Positions 45,870 through 54,950 are shown, numbered from the stretch's first letter. The stretch: 64,000 nucleotides of DNA from Streptomyces lydicus (GCF_000717345.1 NZ_JNZA01000016.1:62001-126000); one strand, 5' to 3'. Numbers and translations: made by a program. Notes: generated by a model not told the origin, from the letters alone.

Positions 45870-45915
45870 CGAAGGCCCTTCCCCGGACGACCGACCGCCC
45901 GGAGAAGGGCCTTCG
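45870..45915 (+). terminator. Terminator after nagF
   Basis: CGAAGGCCCTTCCCCGG / CCGGAGAAGGGCCTTCG stem with one bulge, 50 nt past nagF. The -10 of rph follows immediately. Confidence 0.75.
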
Positions 45916-45938
45916 CCGTTGCCGATAGGGTCTACGCC

Positions 45939-46670
<732 letters not shown>

Positions 46671-46724
46671 ACACACCGCACGCGCGACACACGGCACAGG
46701 GCACAGGACACAGGGCGCAAGGCG

Positions 46725-46778
46725 CAGGGGGGCTCGGCGGGCACAACGGCACACCCGCCGCCCGCCGAACCTCCCCTG
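46725..46778 (+). terminator. Hairpin after rph
   Basis: CAGGGGGG-CTCGGCGGG pairs with CCCGCCGA-ACCTCCCCTG. Before it, the string CACAGGG recurs several times at about 46690-46720. Confidence 0.6.
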
Positions 46779-46852
46779 TGCCCCCTTGTGACCCTTTTCT
46801 CATGCGGCGTCCGCCTCTGGAAAAGCCGCCCCGGCACCCGCACCGTGGACCC

Positions 46853-46999
46853 ATGCCCACGACAGCCACCGCAGCCCGCGCCCGCCCCGGCACCCGCACC
46901 GGCGGCCCCAAGGACGACTCCACCCTCCTCGAACACCTCGCCGGCTGGACCCTCGTCGTCGTGCTCGCCATGCTGCTCACCCAGACCGGCCTCGTCTGA
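46853..46999 (+). CDS. Small single-helix membrane protein
   Basis: 48-residue open frame: a basic N-terminus (TAARARPGTRTGG), then one membrane helix (LAGWTLVVVLAMLLTQTGLV). SD GTGGA is weak. Similar one-helix proteins occur beside rph in streptomycetes as far as I recall; the product is unproven. Confidence 0.45.
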   Translation: MPTTATAARARPGTRTGGPKDDSTLLEHLAGWTLVVVLAMLLTQTGLV

Positions 47000-47104
47000 C
47001 ACCTGGCCGAACCCCGCCCACGGCCGCCACCCCCGGGCAACCAAACACCCCCACCCCGCGTTTCTTCCTTTGCCCGAGCATGACCCGAAGGAAGGAACCG
47101 GCCC

Positions 47105-47512
47105 ATGGCCCCCCGCACGCCCCGCACCCGCCGCACCGCGGCCCCCGCGCTCGCCGCCTTAGCCGCCGCGACCCTCGCGATACCGGTGCTCTCCGGCTGC
47201 GGAGCGGTCCAGAAGGCCGTGGACTGCGCCAAGACCGCCACCTCCGTCGTCAACGCCGCCGACAAACTCCAGCAGGCCGCGGACAACGCCCTCATCGATC
47301 CCAAGAAGACCCAGCAGGCCCTCGACAACATCGACAGCAACCTGCGGAAGCTCAGCGACGAGGCGAGCGACCCCGAACTGTCCAAGGCCGTCGACAAGGC
47401 CAACAAGGGCATCAAGGACGCCCGCAAAGCCATCGAGAACAACAAGGCCCCCGACATCCAGCCGATCGTCGACGGCGCCGGCGAGATGACCAAAATCTGC
47501 ACCCCCGGCTGA
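47105..47512 (+). CDS. Lipoprotein, coiled-coil, with bldA-type TTA codon
   Basis: 135-residue lipoprotein. The signal ends LAIPVLSGC with lipid Cys near residue 32; the mature part is helical and Lys/Asp-rich (SVVNAADKLQQAADNALID, LSKAVDKANKGIKDARKAIE). Codon 19 (47159-47161) is TTA, which in Streptomyces requires the bldA tRNA, so expression is probably restricted to development. GAAGGAA precedes ATG 47105. Function is unknown. Confidence 0.82.
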   Translation: MAPRTPRTRRTAAPALAALAAATLAIPVLSGCGAVQKAVDCAKTATSVVNAADKLQQAADNALIDPKKTQQALDNIDSNLRKLSDEASDPELSKAVDKANKGIKDARKAIENNKAPDIQPIVDGAGEMTKICTPG

Positions 47513-47530
47513 CCGGGATAATCAGGTCCC

Positions 47531-48166
47531 ATGCAGTCACACACCGGCGGCCACCCCACGAGCCCCCGCCGCCTCATCCTCGCCACCCGTAACGCCGGCA
47601 AGATCGGCGAACTCCACGCCATCCTGGAAGCGGCCGGCCTCGACGTCGAACTCGTCGGCGCCGACGCCTACCCCGACGTCCCCGACGTGAAGGAAACCGG
47701 CGTCACCTTCGCGGAGAACGCCCTCCTCAAGGCCCACGCGCTGGCCCGGGCCACCGGCCACCCCGCCGTCGCCGACGACTCCGGCCTCTGCGTCGACGTC
47801 CTCGGCGGCGCGCCCGGGATCTTCTCCGCCCGCTGGGCCGGCAGTCACGGCGACGACCGGGCCAACCTCGCGCTGCTCCTGGCCCAGCTCTCCGACATCG
47901 CCGACGAACACCGCGCCGCCCACTTCGCCTGCGCCGCGGCGCTCGCCCTCCCCGACGGCACCGAGCGCGTCGTCGAGGGCACGCTGGAGGGCACCCTCCG
48001 CCGCACCCCCGTCGGCACCGGCGGCTTCGGCTACGACCCCGTCCTCCAGCCCCTCGGCGAGACCCGCACCTGCGCCGAACTGACCCCCGCCGAGAAGAAC
48101 GCCATCAGCCACCGCGGCAAGGCGTTCCGGGCGTTGGCACCGGTGGTGCGGGAGTTGCTGGGCTGA
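47531..48166 (+). CDS. rdgB: Non-canonical purine NTP pyrophosphatase RdgB/HAM1
   Basis: 211-residue house-cleaning hydrolase of XTP, ITP and dITP. Family signature: LILATRNAGKIGELHAIL, VAFE-type TFAENALLKAHA, VADDSGLCVDVLGGAPGIFSA and GGFGYDPVLQP, then ELTPAEKNAISHRGKAF. All expected substrate residues are present. GATAAT at 47517-47522, 8 nt before ATG 47531, with no SD, suggests leaderless translation from a promoter inside the lipoprotein gene's end. Confidence 0.95.
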   Translation: MQSHTGGHPTSPRRLILATRNAGKIGELHAILEAAGLDVELVGADAYPDVPDVKETGVTFAENALLKAHALARATGHPAVADDSGLCVDVLGGAPGIFSARWAGSHGDDRANLALLLAQLSDIADEHRAAHFACAAALALPDGTERVVEGTLEGTLRRTPVGTGGFGYDPVLQPLGETRTCAELTPAEKNAISHRGKAFRALAPVVRELLG

Positions 48167-48192
48167 GGCGCCGGGAACACGCGCGCACGGAA

Positions 48193-48229
48193 ACGGCCTG
48201 CGAATCGTAAATTTCGATTCGCAGGCCGT
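48193..48229. terminator. Bidirectional terminator, rdgB / tRNA-Leu
   Basis: Perfect 15-bp stem ACGGCCTGCGAATCG / CGATTCGCAGGCCGT with an AT-rich loop, between the convergent rdgB and tRNA-Leu. Confidence 0.85.
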
Positions 48230-48236
48230 AAGCCTG

Positions 48237-48320
48237 TGCGGCCGGAGGGACTCGAACCCTCAAGGGATTTCTCCCACAGCATCCTAAGTGCTGCGCGTAG
48301 GCCAATTCCGCCACGGCCGC
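48237..48320 (-). tRNA. tRNA-Leu (UAG)
   Basis: Read from 48320 on the minus strand: acceptor GCGGCCG with its complement, D arm GGCGGAATTGG, anticodon stem CAGCA/TGCTG with loop CTTAGGA (anticodon TAG), a long class II variable arm typical of leucine tRNAs, T arm GGTTCGAGTC, and discriminator A. It is complete and 84 nt long. CCA is not encoded. Confidence 0.95.
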
Positions 48321-48385
48321 CAGCCACCAGTCATCGTACCGGCCCGGCGATGGTGCGGTCGGGTATGGGCGGGTGGTCCTTGCGG

Positions 48386-49051
48386 TCACTGGGGACGGCG
48401 GCCGCCACGGCACCAAGTAGTCGTGATCGCGTGACAGTTGGGGCACAGCAACCGCAGGTTCTCGCGGCGGTTGTCGCGCCAGTCCCCGTTGATGTGGTCG
48501 ACCTCAAGGGTCATGGGCCTTCCGAGCCACTCGGAACCGACACCGCACGTGACGCACTCCTCGGGTACGCCGACTTCGCGGAGAGCACGGCGGAGCAGAG
48601 GGGTTCGCGTCCGGTACTTCCCGTCGTGCGTGACCAAGATGTCTTCCGGGCGCTTGACAGGAACCACGCCCGGCTTGCCACGCTGATGTGCCTGCCCCAG
48701 GAAGTGGGAGGTGTCGAGACCGTCCTGGGCCACCCATGTGTGGAACAGGGCGCGCGATGTGCTGCTGTACGGTTCCTGCCCGAGTGCGCGGAGAGCGCCG
48801 GCGATGGATGTCGCCTCCTGGACGGCGCGGCGTAGCTCGTCGGCGGGCGGCTTGGCGGGTGTCCTGGTGGCCCGCATCTGGCGTGGAATGTGTGAGACAT
48901 CGATCTCGAAGTGGTCGAAGCGCCGGAACAGATAGCCTCGGAGCTTGCCGTACGGCCGGGTGCCCAAGAAGGCGATGACCTCGTCGATGTCGGAACACTG
49001 AGCGGCAGCTTCGCTGAGCCGCTCGCGGGTGTACTGCACGCCGCGCCTCAT
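48386..49051 (-). CDS. HNH endonuclease, modular (downstream copy)
   Basis: 221-residue HNH endonuclease. The zinc-bound HNH ends the protein: ECVTCG, then LEVDHINGDWRDNRREN and LRLLCPNCHAITTTW. The N-terminus has two modules of about 50 residues (YTRERLSEAAAQCSDIDEVI...EIDVSHI and ELRRAVQEATSIAGALRALG...LDTSHF), resembling DNA-binding helix-turn-helix repeats seen in phage HNH proteins. ATG 49051 overlaps the stop of the upstream paralogue (ATGA). Lies just beyond the 5' end of tRNA-Leu. It may be a mobile or domesticated nuclease; the target site is unknown. Confidence 0.85.
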   Translation of the reverse strand: MRRGVQYTRERLSEAAAQCSDIDEVIAFLGTRPYGKLRGYLFRRFDHFEIDVSHIPRQMRATRTPAKPPADELRRAVQEATSIAGALRALGQEPYSSTSRALFHTWVAQDGLDTSHFLGQAHQRGKPGVVPVKRPEDILVTHDGKYRTRTPLLRRALREVGVPEECVTCGVGSEWLGRPMTLEVDHINGDWRDNRRENLRLLCPNCHAITTTWCRGGRRPQ

Positions 49052-49701
49052 GCAGCGGCATCCCTGGTGCGTCCCTTGCCGCGCCCGCGGTAAGTGTCCG
49101 TCGTCGAGTGGCAGTTGGGGCAGAGTAACCGCAGGTTGTCGATGCGGTTGTCTCGCCAGTTGCCGTCGATGTGGTCGACCTCGAGCGACAGCGGGTGCCC
49201 TCGCCAGACCGCTTCCGTGCCGCAGTGTGCACATCGTTCAGGGATGCCCAGAGCCGTCATTGCCCACTTGAGGCGGTCGCTCGGGATGCGCCGGGCCTGC
49301 GTGGCGGACTGCTCGACCAGCAGAGCCTCGGGTTTCCGGCGACGCCAGGGCCTGCCTCGTCGGGTAGGCGGCGCAAAGTGCGAGGTATCGATCCCGTACG
49401 CCTTGATACGCCGCGCGATGTTGGTCTGGTGGCCACCCACGCAATCGAGCCCCAGTCGGCGTACGACCTCGTTCACGCTCGTGGACGCGGCGACCACCGG
49501 TTCGAGGATCTCCTTCGTCCACCTGGCCCCCTCCCGTTCGAAGTGCGACGTGTCCACCCCCAGCTTCCTCATCCGCTCCCTGAGGTAGGTCCGAGTCGAA
49601 CTCCGCGGATCCACCCCCAACTTCCCCACCGCCTCCGACAACGTCCGCGACGACGACGCCGCGGCCTCCAGTCGCTCCCTGGTGTACGGACTCACCGGCA
49701 T
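49048..49701 (-). CDS. HNH endonuclease, modular (upstream copy), TTA codon
   Basis: 217-residue paralogue of the downstream HNH gene. The nuclease core is RCAHCG, LEVDHIDGNWRDNRIDN and LRLLCPNCHSTTDTY, with the Leu before LC encoded by TTA (49126-49128). Two N-terminal modules end LGVDTSHF and YGIDTSHF. GGAGGGG at 49712-49718 sets ATG 49701. The gene pair is a tandem duplication by its like architecture. Function (homing-like, restriction or regulatory) is open. Confidence 0.85.
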   Translation of the reverse strand: MPVSPYTRERLEAAASSSRTLSEAVGKLGVDPRSSTRTYLRERMRKLGVDTSHFEREGARWTKEILEPVVAASTSVNEVVRRLGLDCVGGHQTNIARRIKAYGIDTSHFAPPTRRGRPWRRRKPEALLVEQSATQARRIPSDRLKWAMTALGIPERCAHCGTEAVWRGHPLSLEVDHIDGNWRDNRIDNLRLLCPNCHSTTDTYRGRGKGRTRDAAA

Positions 49702-49802
49702 GTACGCCACCCCCTCCGGCGCCGGAACCGCCCCGACGCCCTCTCGAACAGACCAACGATCGAACGCGGGGGCGGTTACGCGGGGTGAGAGGGCGGAAAG
49801 GG

Positions 49803-49836
49803 AAGAGGCCCCGGGGAAGGGGGTCCGGGGCCTCTT
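49803..49836. terminator. Terminator after the MHS transporter gene
   Basis: AAGAGGCCCCGG / CCGGGGCCTCTT stem with an internal G/A-rich loop, 14 nt past the stop of the minus-strand transporter gene. Confidence 0.75.
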
Positions 49837-49849
49837 GTTCGGGGGATGC

Positions 49850-51388
49850 TCAGAAGCGGGGTTCCTGGGTTTGGGCGGTGATGAGTTCCACGGCCTCTTC
49901 CTTGGTGGCCACGGAGGGCGGGGAGCCTTCCAGGGGCTGCTGGGCGGTCTCCTTCATGCAGGCGACGGCGATGACGCCGACGAGGGCGGCGCCCATCGTG
50001 TAGTAGGCGGGGACCATCACGTTCTTGTCGAAGGCGTCCATGAGGGCGGTGATCACCAGGGGGGTGGTGCCGCCGAAGAGGGAGACGGCCAGGTTGTAGC
50101 CGATGGAGAGGGAGCCGTAGCGGACGCTGGTGGGGAAGAGGGCGGGGAGGGCGGCGGACATGGTGCCCAGGAGGCAGACCAGGGAGAGGCCGAGGAGGGC
50201 CATGCCGCCGCAGACGGCGAGCAGGGAGCCCTGCTTGACCAGGAGGAACGCGGGGATGGCGAAGAGGAAGAAGCCGAGCATGCCGGTCATCAGCAGGGGC
50301 TTGCGGCCGTAGCGGTCGTTGAGCTTGCCGACGCTGCTGATGACGAACATCAGGACGACCATGGTGGCGAGGAGGATCAGCAGGCCGTGGGACTCCTCGT
50401 AGTGGAGGGCGTCCGTGAGGTACGTCGGCATGTACGACAGCAGCATGTAGTCGGTGATGTTGTAGGCGCCGACCAGGGCGATGCAGAGGATGAGGGTGGG
50501 CCACTGCTGGGCGAAGATCTCGCCGAGCTTCTTCTTCGGGGCGTTCTCCGAGAGGTGGGAGAACTCCGCTTCGGCCTCGACGACGGAGCCCGAGGCGTTG
50601 TGGGTGTGGGCGGCCTCGAACTTCTGGAACGCGGGGGTCTCGTCGAGCTTGATCCGCAGGTAGAGGCCGACCAGGCCGAGCGGGCCGGCGATCAGGAAGG
50701 GCAGGCGCCAGCCCCAGGTGAGCATGGTCTCGTCGCCGAGCACGGTGTTGAGGAGCAGCACGATGCCGGCGGCGCCGGTGTAGCCGATGAGGGTGCCCAT
50801 CTCCAGGAAGCTGCCGAAGTAGCCGCGCTTCTTGTCGGGGGCGTATTCGGCGATGAAGGTGGAGGCGCCGCCGTATTCGCCGCCGGTGGAGAAGCCCTGG
50901 ATGATGCGGAAGGCGATGAGCAGGGCGGGGGCTCCGAAGCCGATGGTGGCGTAGGAGGGGATCAGGCCGATGCAGAAGGTGCCGACCGCCATCATGATCA
51001 TGGTGAGGGCGAGGACTTTCTTGCGGCCGACGCGGTCGCCGAGGGGGCCGAAGTAGGCGCCGCCGAGGGGGCGTACGAGGAAGGCCACGGCGAAGGTGGC
51101 GAAGGAGGACAGCAGGCTGGTGGTGTCGCTGCCGCCGGGGAAGAAGACCTTGCCGATGGTGACCGCGAGGTAGCTGTAGATGCCGAAGTCGAACCATTCC
51201 ATGGCGTTGCCGAGGGCCGCGGCCTTCACGGCGCGTTTGACGACGCGCTCGTCGGTGACGGTGATGTCGGTGCGGCGCAGTTTGGGATTTTTGCGCCGGG
51301 CGACGGCACGGAAGAGCACCCGGTGGCGCTTGTGTGCTTCTCGGTCCTGTTCGGGAGCGAGATCGGCGTCGGTGCTGCCGTTCGGCAC
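49850..51388 (-). CDS. MFS transporter, metabolite:H+ symporter (ProP-like)
   Basis: 512-residue MHS-family symporter. The family signature is clear: GNAMEWFDFGIYSYLA, FLVRPLGGAYFGPLGDRVGR, FRIIQGFSTGGEYGGASTFI and EYAPDKKRGYFGSFLEMG. Members take up organic acids, betaine or proline; the substrate here is uncertain. GTG 51388 is used because GAGAGGA precedes it; the frame is open 20 codons further but lacks an SD. A long polar N-terminus (about 65 residues) precedes the first helix. Confidence 0.88.
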   Translation of the reverse strand: MPNGSTDADLAPEQDREAHKRHRVLFRAVARRKNPKLRRTDITVTDERVVKRAVKAAALGNAMEWFDFGIYSYLAVTIGKVFFPGGSDTTSLLSSFATFAVAFLVRPLGGAYFGPLGDRVGRKKVLALTMIMMAVGTFCIGLIPSYATIGFGAPALLIAFRIIQGFSTGGEYGGASTFIAEYAPDKKRGYFGSFLEMGTLIGYTGAAGIVLLLNTVLGDETMLTWGWRLPFLIAGPLGLVGLYLRIKLDETPAFQKFEAAHTHNASGSVVEAEAEFSHLSENAPKKKLGEIFAQQWPTLILCIALVGAYNITDYMLLSYMPTYLTDALHYEESHGLLILLATMVVLMFVISSVGKLNDRYGRKPLLMTGMLGFFLFAIPAFLLVKQGSLLAVCGGMALLGLSLVCLLGTMSAALPALFPTSVRYGSLSIGYNLAVSLFGGTTPLVITALMDAFDKNVMVPAYYTMGAALVGVIAVACMKETAQQPLEGSPPSVATKEEAVELITAQTQEPRF

Positions 51389-51703
51389 GGGGCGTCCTCT
51401 CGGTCGGTCGGCGCGGGCTGCGCGTGGTGTCGACAGGTACGCCTGCACGGTCGCGCGCGAGTCAAACCAATCTCGCCGAATATCGCGAGGTAGGTCACGT
51501 GCGGGTGCGCCGTACGGGGTGTGGTGGGCGCGGCGCGCCAGGGGTGCGGCAGGGCTTGTTACAGGACTGGTACACAGCCGCGCGGTCCTCGCAGTATTCG
51601 GGCAATCAGCCTGTGTGGCGGGGACGGGAGAGTGGCAGCGCCGGGCGTGGCAGTCGTGTTTGCTGGTGGGGGTACGGGGCGTGGTCCCCGGGAGGAGATC
51701 GTG
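51389..51703. promoter_or_regulatory. Divergent promoter region, MHS transporter and secreted-protein gene
   Basis: 315-bp gap between divergent genes. GGTACGCCTGCAC and a CGAATATCGCGAGG stretch (AT-richer, 51475-51490) are the only notable features. GGAGGAG at 51691-51697 is the SD of the + strand gene. Nothing else is recognised. Confidence 0.4.
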
Positions 51704-52210
51704 ATGACCGACCGCGAAGGGTCCCGCTGGGTCCGGGGCCGTACCGCGCTGGTGGCCTTTGCCGTGGTGACGGCGCTGGCGGCGGGCGGGGTGTGGTTCA
51801 GCCAGGCGTCGGACCGCGCGTCGGCGGTGGATGCGGCGCCGAAGACGGCGGCGGTGCAGGACGTGAAGGAGGACGCCAAGCAGTCGGGCGGGCTTCCGGG
51901 GGTGCGGGACTGCGGGATCGGTGAGCCGGAGATCAAGCCGCAGGTGATTACGTTGACGTGTGCGGACGCCGGGATGGTGGCGACCGCGATCACGTGGAAG
52001 AAGTACGGGGCGCGGGATGCGCTCGGGGTGGGTGTGGTGCAGGTGGAGAAGACGGCGGCCGGGGTGGGGACGGAGTCCGGGTTTCCGGCGACGTTCCGGC
52101 TCTACGGGCCGAAGCCGGTGGACGGCGGGCTGGCGTTCACGGGGCTTGAGGTGACGTACGAGGGGTCGACGCCGCTCGGGGACACGACGGAGATGTACAA
52201 CCTCGCGTGA
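51704..52210 (+). CDS. Secreted or membrane-anchored protein coupled to a sensor kinase
   Basis: 168-residue protein with one N-terminal helix (TALVAFAVVTALAAGGVWFS) and an extracytoplasmic domain of about 130 residues carrying two cysteines (VRDCGIG, LTCADAGMV) likely to form a disulfide. ATG 51704 follows GGAGGAG. The stop overlaps the kinase start (TGATG), so the two are translated together; it may be a ligand-binding or accessory partner of that kinase, which is inference. I do not recognise the family. Confidence 0.75.
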   Translation: MTDREGSRWVRGRTALVAFAVVTALAAGGVWFSQASDRASAVDAAPKTAAVQDVKEDAKQSGGLPGVRDCGIGEPEIKPQVITLTCADAGMVATAITWKKYGARDALGVGVVQVEKTAAGVGTESGFPATFRLYGPKPVDGGLAFTGLEVTYEGSTPLGDTTEMYNLA

Positions 52211-53484
52211 TGGGCATTCGAGGCCGGATCGCCCTGGCCATTTCGTGTATGACGGCGCTGGCGGTGGTGGTGCTCGGTTTTGCCGTGCACCACATAGCGG
52301 ACGCGGAGCGGGAGCGTTCGGCGCGTGCGTATCAGGACGACCGTCTGAGTTCGGCGCTGCAGATCTACGAGCGGGACGGCACGCTGGCGCTGGGCGCGCA
52401 GCTGGATGATGCGACGTTGCCGTCGCCGTTGCGGGAGGCGGTGTTCAAGAACCGGTCGGGGACGTATGTCAGCGGCGGTGAGGATCCGCGGGTGTGGGCG
52501 GCGACGGGGGTCGGTGACGGGGACGGGAGTACCCCGGCGCGGTCGTTGTCGGTGTCGGCGGCGTATCCGGATGACGATCCGGCGCAGGTGGCGCTGGACC
52601 GTGCGTTGTTGATCGCCGGGTGCGGGACGGTGGCGCTGATGGCGGTGGTGTCGTGGTTCGTGGCGCAGCGGTTGTCGCGGCGGTTGCGGTTGAGTGCGGC
52701 GGCGGCGCGGCGGATCGCGGCGGGTGAGCCGCCGGACGCGGACGCGTTGGCGAGCCGGGGCCGGGACGAGGTGGCCGAGCTGGGCCGGAGCGTGCATCAC
52801 ATGGCGACGTCGTTGGCGGCGCGGGTGGAGGCGGAGCGGGAGTTCACCGCTGATGTGGCGCACGAGCTGCGGACGCCGGTGGCGGGTCTGGTGGCGGCGG
52901 CGGAGTTGTTGCCGCAGCCGCGGGCGGTGGAGATGGTGCGGGACCGGGCGCAGGCGATGCGGCGGCTGGTGGAGGACCTGCTGGAGGTGTCGCGGCTGGA
53001 CGCGGGGGTGGAGCGGGCGGATGTGGATGCCTGTGAGCTGCCGTCGCTGGTGCGCGGGATCGTGAAGCGGGCGGCGCGGCAGCGGGGGGTGGACGAGGTG
53101 TCGGTGGCCGTGGAGGGGGAGCCGCGGATCGTGGAGACGGACCGGCGCCGGGTGGAGCGGGTGCTGGTGAATCTGCTGGCGAACGCGGCCAAGCACGGCA
53201 AGCCGCCGATCGAGGTGGTGGTCGCGGGGTCGCGGATCGTGGTGCGTGATCACGGTCCGGGGTATCCGGCGGAGTTGTGTGCGGAGGGTCCGCGGCGGTT
53301 CCGTACGGCGGCGCCGGAGCGGGGTACGGGGCACGGTCTGGGGTTGACGATCGCGGCGGGGCAGGCGGAGGTGCTGGGGGCGCGGCTGGACTTCGGCGCC
53401 GCCGTCGGGGGCGGCGCCGAGGCCGTGCTGGAGTTGCCGGACCGTGCGGTGGTGGATCCGGTGGTTACAGCCCCAGGTCCTTGA
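52210..53484 (+). CDS. Orphan sensor histidine kinase
   Basis: 424-residue kinase. Two membrane helices (about residues 8-27 and 131-153) flank a roughly 100-residue sensor segment with YVSGGEDPRVW. A HAMP-like linker (RLSRRLRLSAAAARRIAAGE) leads to the H-box FTADVAHELRTPVAG with His218, then the ATP-binding N-box (VNLLANAAKHG), G1 (VVRDHGPGYP) and G2 (GTGHGLGLTI). No response regulator gene is adjacent, which is unusual. ATG 52210 overlaps the preceding stop. Its 3' end overlaps the convergent bcp gene by 20 nt. Confidence 0.9.
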   Translation: MGIRGRIALAISCMTALAVVVLGFAVHHIADAERERSARAYQDDRLSSALQIYERDGTLALGAQLDDATLPSPLREAVFKNRSGTYVSGGEDPRVWAATGVGDGDGSTPARSLSVSAAYPDDDPAQVALDRALLIAGCGTVALMAVVSWFVAQRLSRRLRLSAAAARRIAAGEPPDADALASRGRDEVAELGRSVHHMATSLAARVEAEREFTADVAHELRTPVAGLVAAAELLPQPRAVEMVRDRAQAMRRLVEDLLEVSRLDAGVERADVDACELPSLVRGIVKRAARQRGVDEVSVAVEGEPRIVETDRRRVERVLVNLLANAAKHGKPPIEVVVAGSRIVVRDHGPGYPAELCAEGPRRFRTAAPERGTGHGLGLTIAAGQAEVLGARLDFGAAVGGGAEAVLELPDRAVVDPVVTAPGP

Positions 53485-53932
53485 TGATCTTGGCGACGTG
53501 GCCGGTGGCCTTGACGTTGTAGAGGGCGCGTTCGACCTTGCCGTCCTCGTCGATGACGACGGTGGAGCGGATGACGCCGGTGACGGTCTTGCCGTAGAGC
53601 TTCTTCTCGCCGAAGGCGCCGTAGTTCTCGAGGACCTGCTTGTCGGGGTCGCCGAGGAGGGTGACCTTGAGGTTTTCCTTCTCGCGGAACTTGGCGAGCT
53701 TCTCCGGCTTGTCGGGGGAGATGCCGATGACGTCGTAGCCGTGGCCGGCGAGGAGGTCGAGGTTGTCGGTGAAGTCGCACGCCTGCTTGGTGCAGCCGGG
53801 GGTGAGGGCGGCCGGGTAGAAGTAGACGATGACCTTGCGGCCCTTGTGGTCGGCGAGCGAGACCTGCTTGCCGTCCGCGTCGGGCAGGGTGAAGGCGGGG
53901 GCGGTGTCGCCGGGCTGCAGTCGCTCGCTCAT
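53465..53932 (-). CDS. bcp: Thioredoxin-dependent thiol peroxidase Bcp
   Basis: 155-residue atypical peroxiredoxin reducing hydrogen and organic peroxides with thioredoxin. Peroxidatic Cys47 lies in LTPGCTKQACDF with resolving Cys52, the BCP arrangement. IVYFYPAA and DVIGISPDKPEKLAKF match the family. ATG 53932. It converges on the histidine kinase gene, overlapping its end. Confidence 0.95.
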   Translation of the reverse strand: MSERLQPGDTAPAFTLPDADGKQVSLADHKGRKVIVYFYPAALTPGCTKQACDFTDNLDLLAGHGYDVIGISPDKPEKLAKFREKENLKVTLLGDPDKQVLENYGAFGEKKLYGKTVTGVIRSTVVIDEDGKVERALYNVKATGHVAKIIKDLGL

Positions 53933-54098
53933 GACTCTCCTTTGGTCGGTCCGTACACCCCGACATTAGCCAGGGGGACTGACAGGCGGGGCCCGCGGGG
54001 CGCCGCGGGTGCGCGAAACGGGGGTGCTGTGGGGCGCGCGGGGGCATGAGCTGACAGACTGTCCATCACGAATGGTGCGAGACGACGGAGGCAGCGCG

Positions 54099-54416
54099 GT
54101 GGCGGAGGCCAGGACCCCGGCGCAGATCGAGGCGGACATCGCCTTCAGGCGGCAGGAGCTCGCCGTCACGCTCGACGAGATCGGTGTGCGGCTGCACCCG
54201 AAGACGATCATGGATGAGGCGAAGGCGAAGGCCGCGGCCGCGGTGGACCGTACGGCGGGGCGGGCGTATGTGGCCGCCAACCGCGCGGTGTCGGACGTGC
54301 GGGCGCAGCTGGTGTCGGAGGACGGCACGCCGCGGCTGGAGCGGATCATTCCGGTGGCGTTGGTCGGTGTGGCCGTGGTCGGTCTGCTGACGCTGCGTGT
54401 CAGGCGGCGTGGCTGA
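54099..54416 (+). CDS. DUF3618 membrane protein
   Basis: 105-residue protein. The DUF3618 core is EARTPAQIEADIAFRRQELA and VTLDEIGVRLHPKTIMDEAK; a C-terminal membrane helix follows (IIPVALVGVAVVGLLTLRV). Members accompany envelope stress proteins, with unknown role. GGAGG at 54087-54091 sets GTG 54099; an upstream ATG (54072) is weaker. Confidence 0.87.
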   Translation: MAEARTPAQIEADIAFRRQELAVTLDEIGVRLHPKTIMDEAKAKAAAAVDRTAGRAYVAANRAVSDVRAQLVSEDGTPRLERIIPVALVGVAVVGLLTLRVRRRG

Positions 54417-54512
54417 CGGAGGGGGCGCGGGGCGTGGGTGTGCGCTCCGTTGCGGGGGCGCGGCCGGGCCCGTGGTGCGTGGTGGGCCCTGCCTTGCAGG
54501 TACGGTCGTGCC

Positions 54513-54863
54513 GTGAGCCCGAATAACACCAAGGACACCCACGACAAGCTGCCGATCCGGATGCTGCACGACCGCGTGCTGGTCCGGACGGACATCCCGG
54601 AGGGCGAGCGGCGCTCGTCCGGGGGCATCGTCATTCCCGCGACCGCGGCGGTGGGCCGGCGCCTGGCCTGGGCCGAGGTGGTCGCCGTGGGGCAGAACGT
54701 GCGGACCGTCGAGGTGGGGGACCGGGTGCTGTACGACCCGGAGGACCGAGCCGAGGTCGAGGTGCGCGGCGTGGCGTACGTGCTGATGCGTGAGCGGGAT
54801 CTGCATGCGGTGGCCGCGGAGCGGCTGGAGGGTGCGGAGGACGCGACGGGGCTGTATCTGTAG
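54513..54863 (+). CDS. GroES-like co-chaperonin-fold protein
   Basis: 116-residue GroES-fold protein. LPIRMLHDRVLVRTDI, SGGIVIPATAAVGRRLAWAEV and VGDRVLYDPEDRAEVEVRG follow the chaperonin-10 pattern but with an altered mobile loop (EGERRSSGG) and no adjacent groEL, so it may have another partner. TACGGT at 54501-54506 lies 6 nt before GTG 54513 with no SD: a leaderless candidate. Confidence 0.85.
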   Translation: MSPNNTKDTHDKLPIRMLHDRVLVRTDIPEGERRSSGGIVIPATAAVGRRLAWAEVVAVGQNVRTVEVGDRVLYDPEDRAEVEVRGVAYVLMRERDLHAVAAERLEGAEDATGLYL

Positions 54864-54950
54864 GTCCGGATCCGTGGGTCCGGTGCCGGTGGCGGGTGGT
54901 GACGTGGGTCACCGCCCGCCATGTTTGCGTTTTGCTAGCCTCGGGAGGAA

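Noticed and set aside
48237..49701. tRNA-Leu as the attachment site of an integrative element carrying the HNH genes
   Set aside because: No integrase, excisionase or direct repeat of the tRNA 3' end was seen, and the HNH genes lie on the 5' side of the tRNA.
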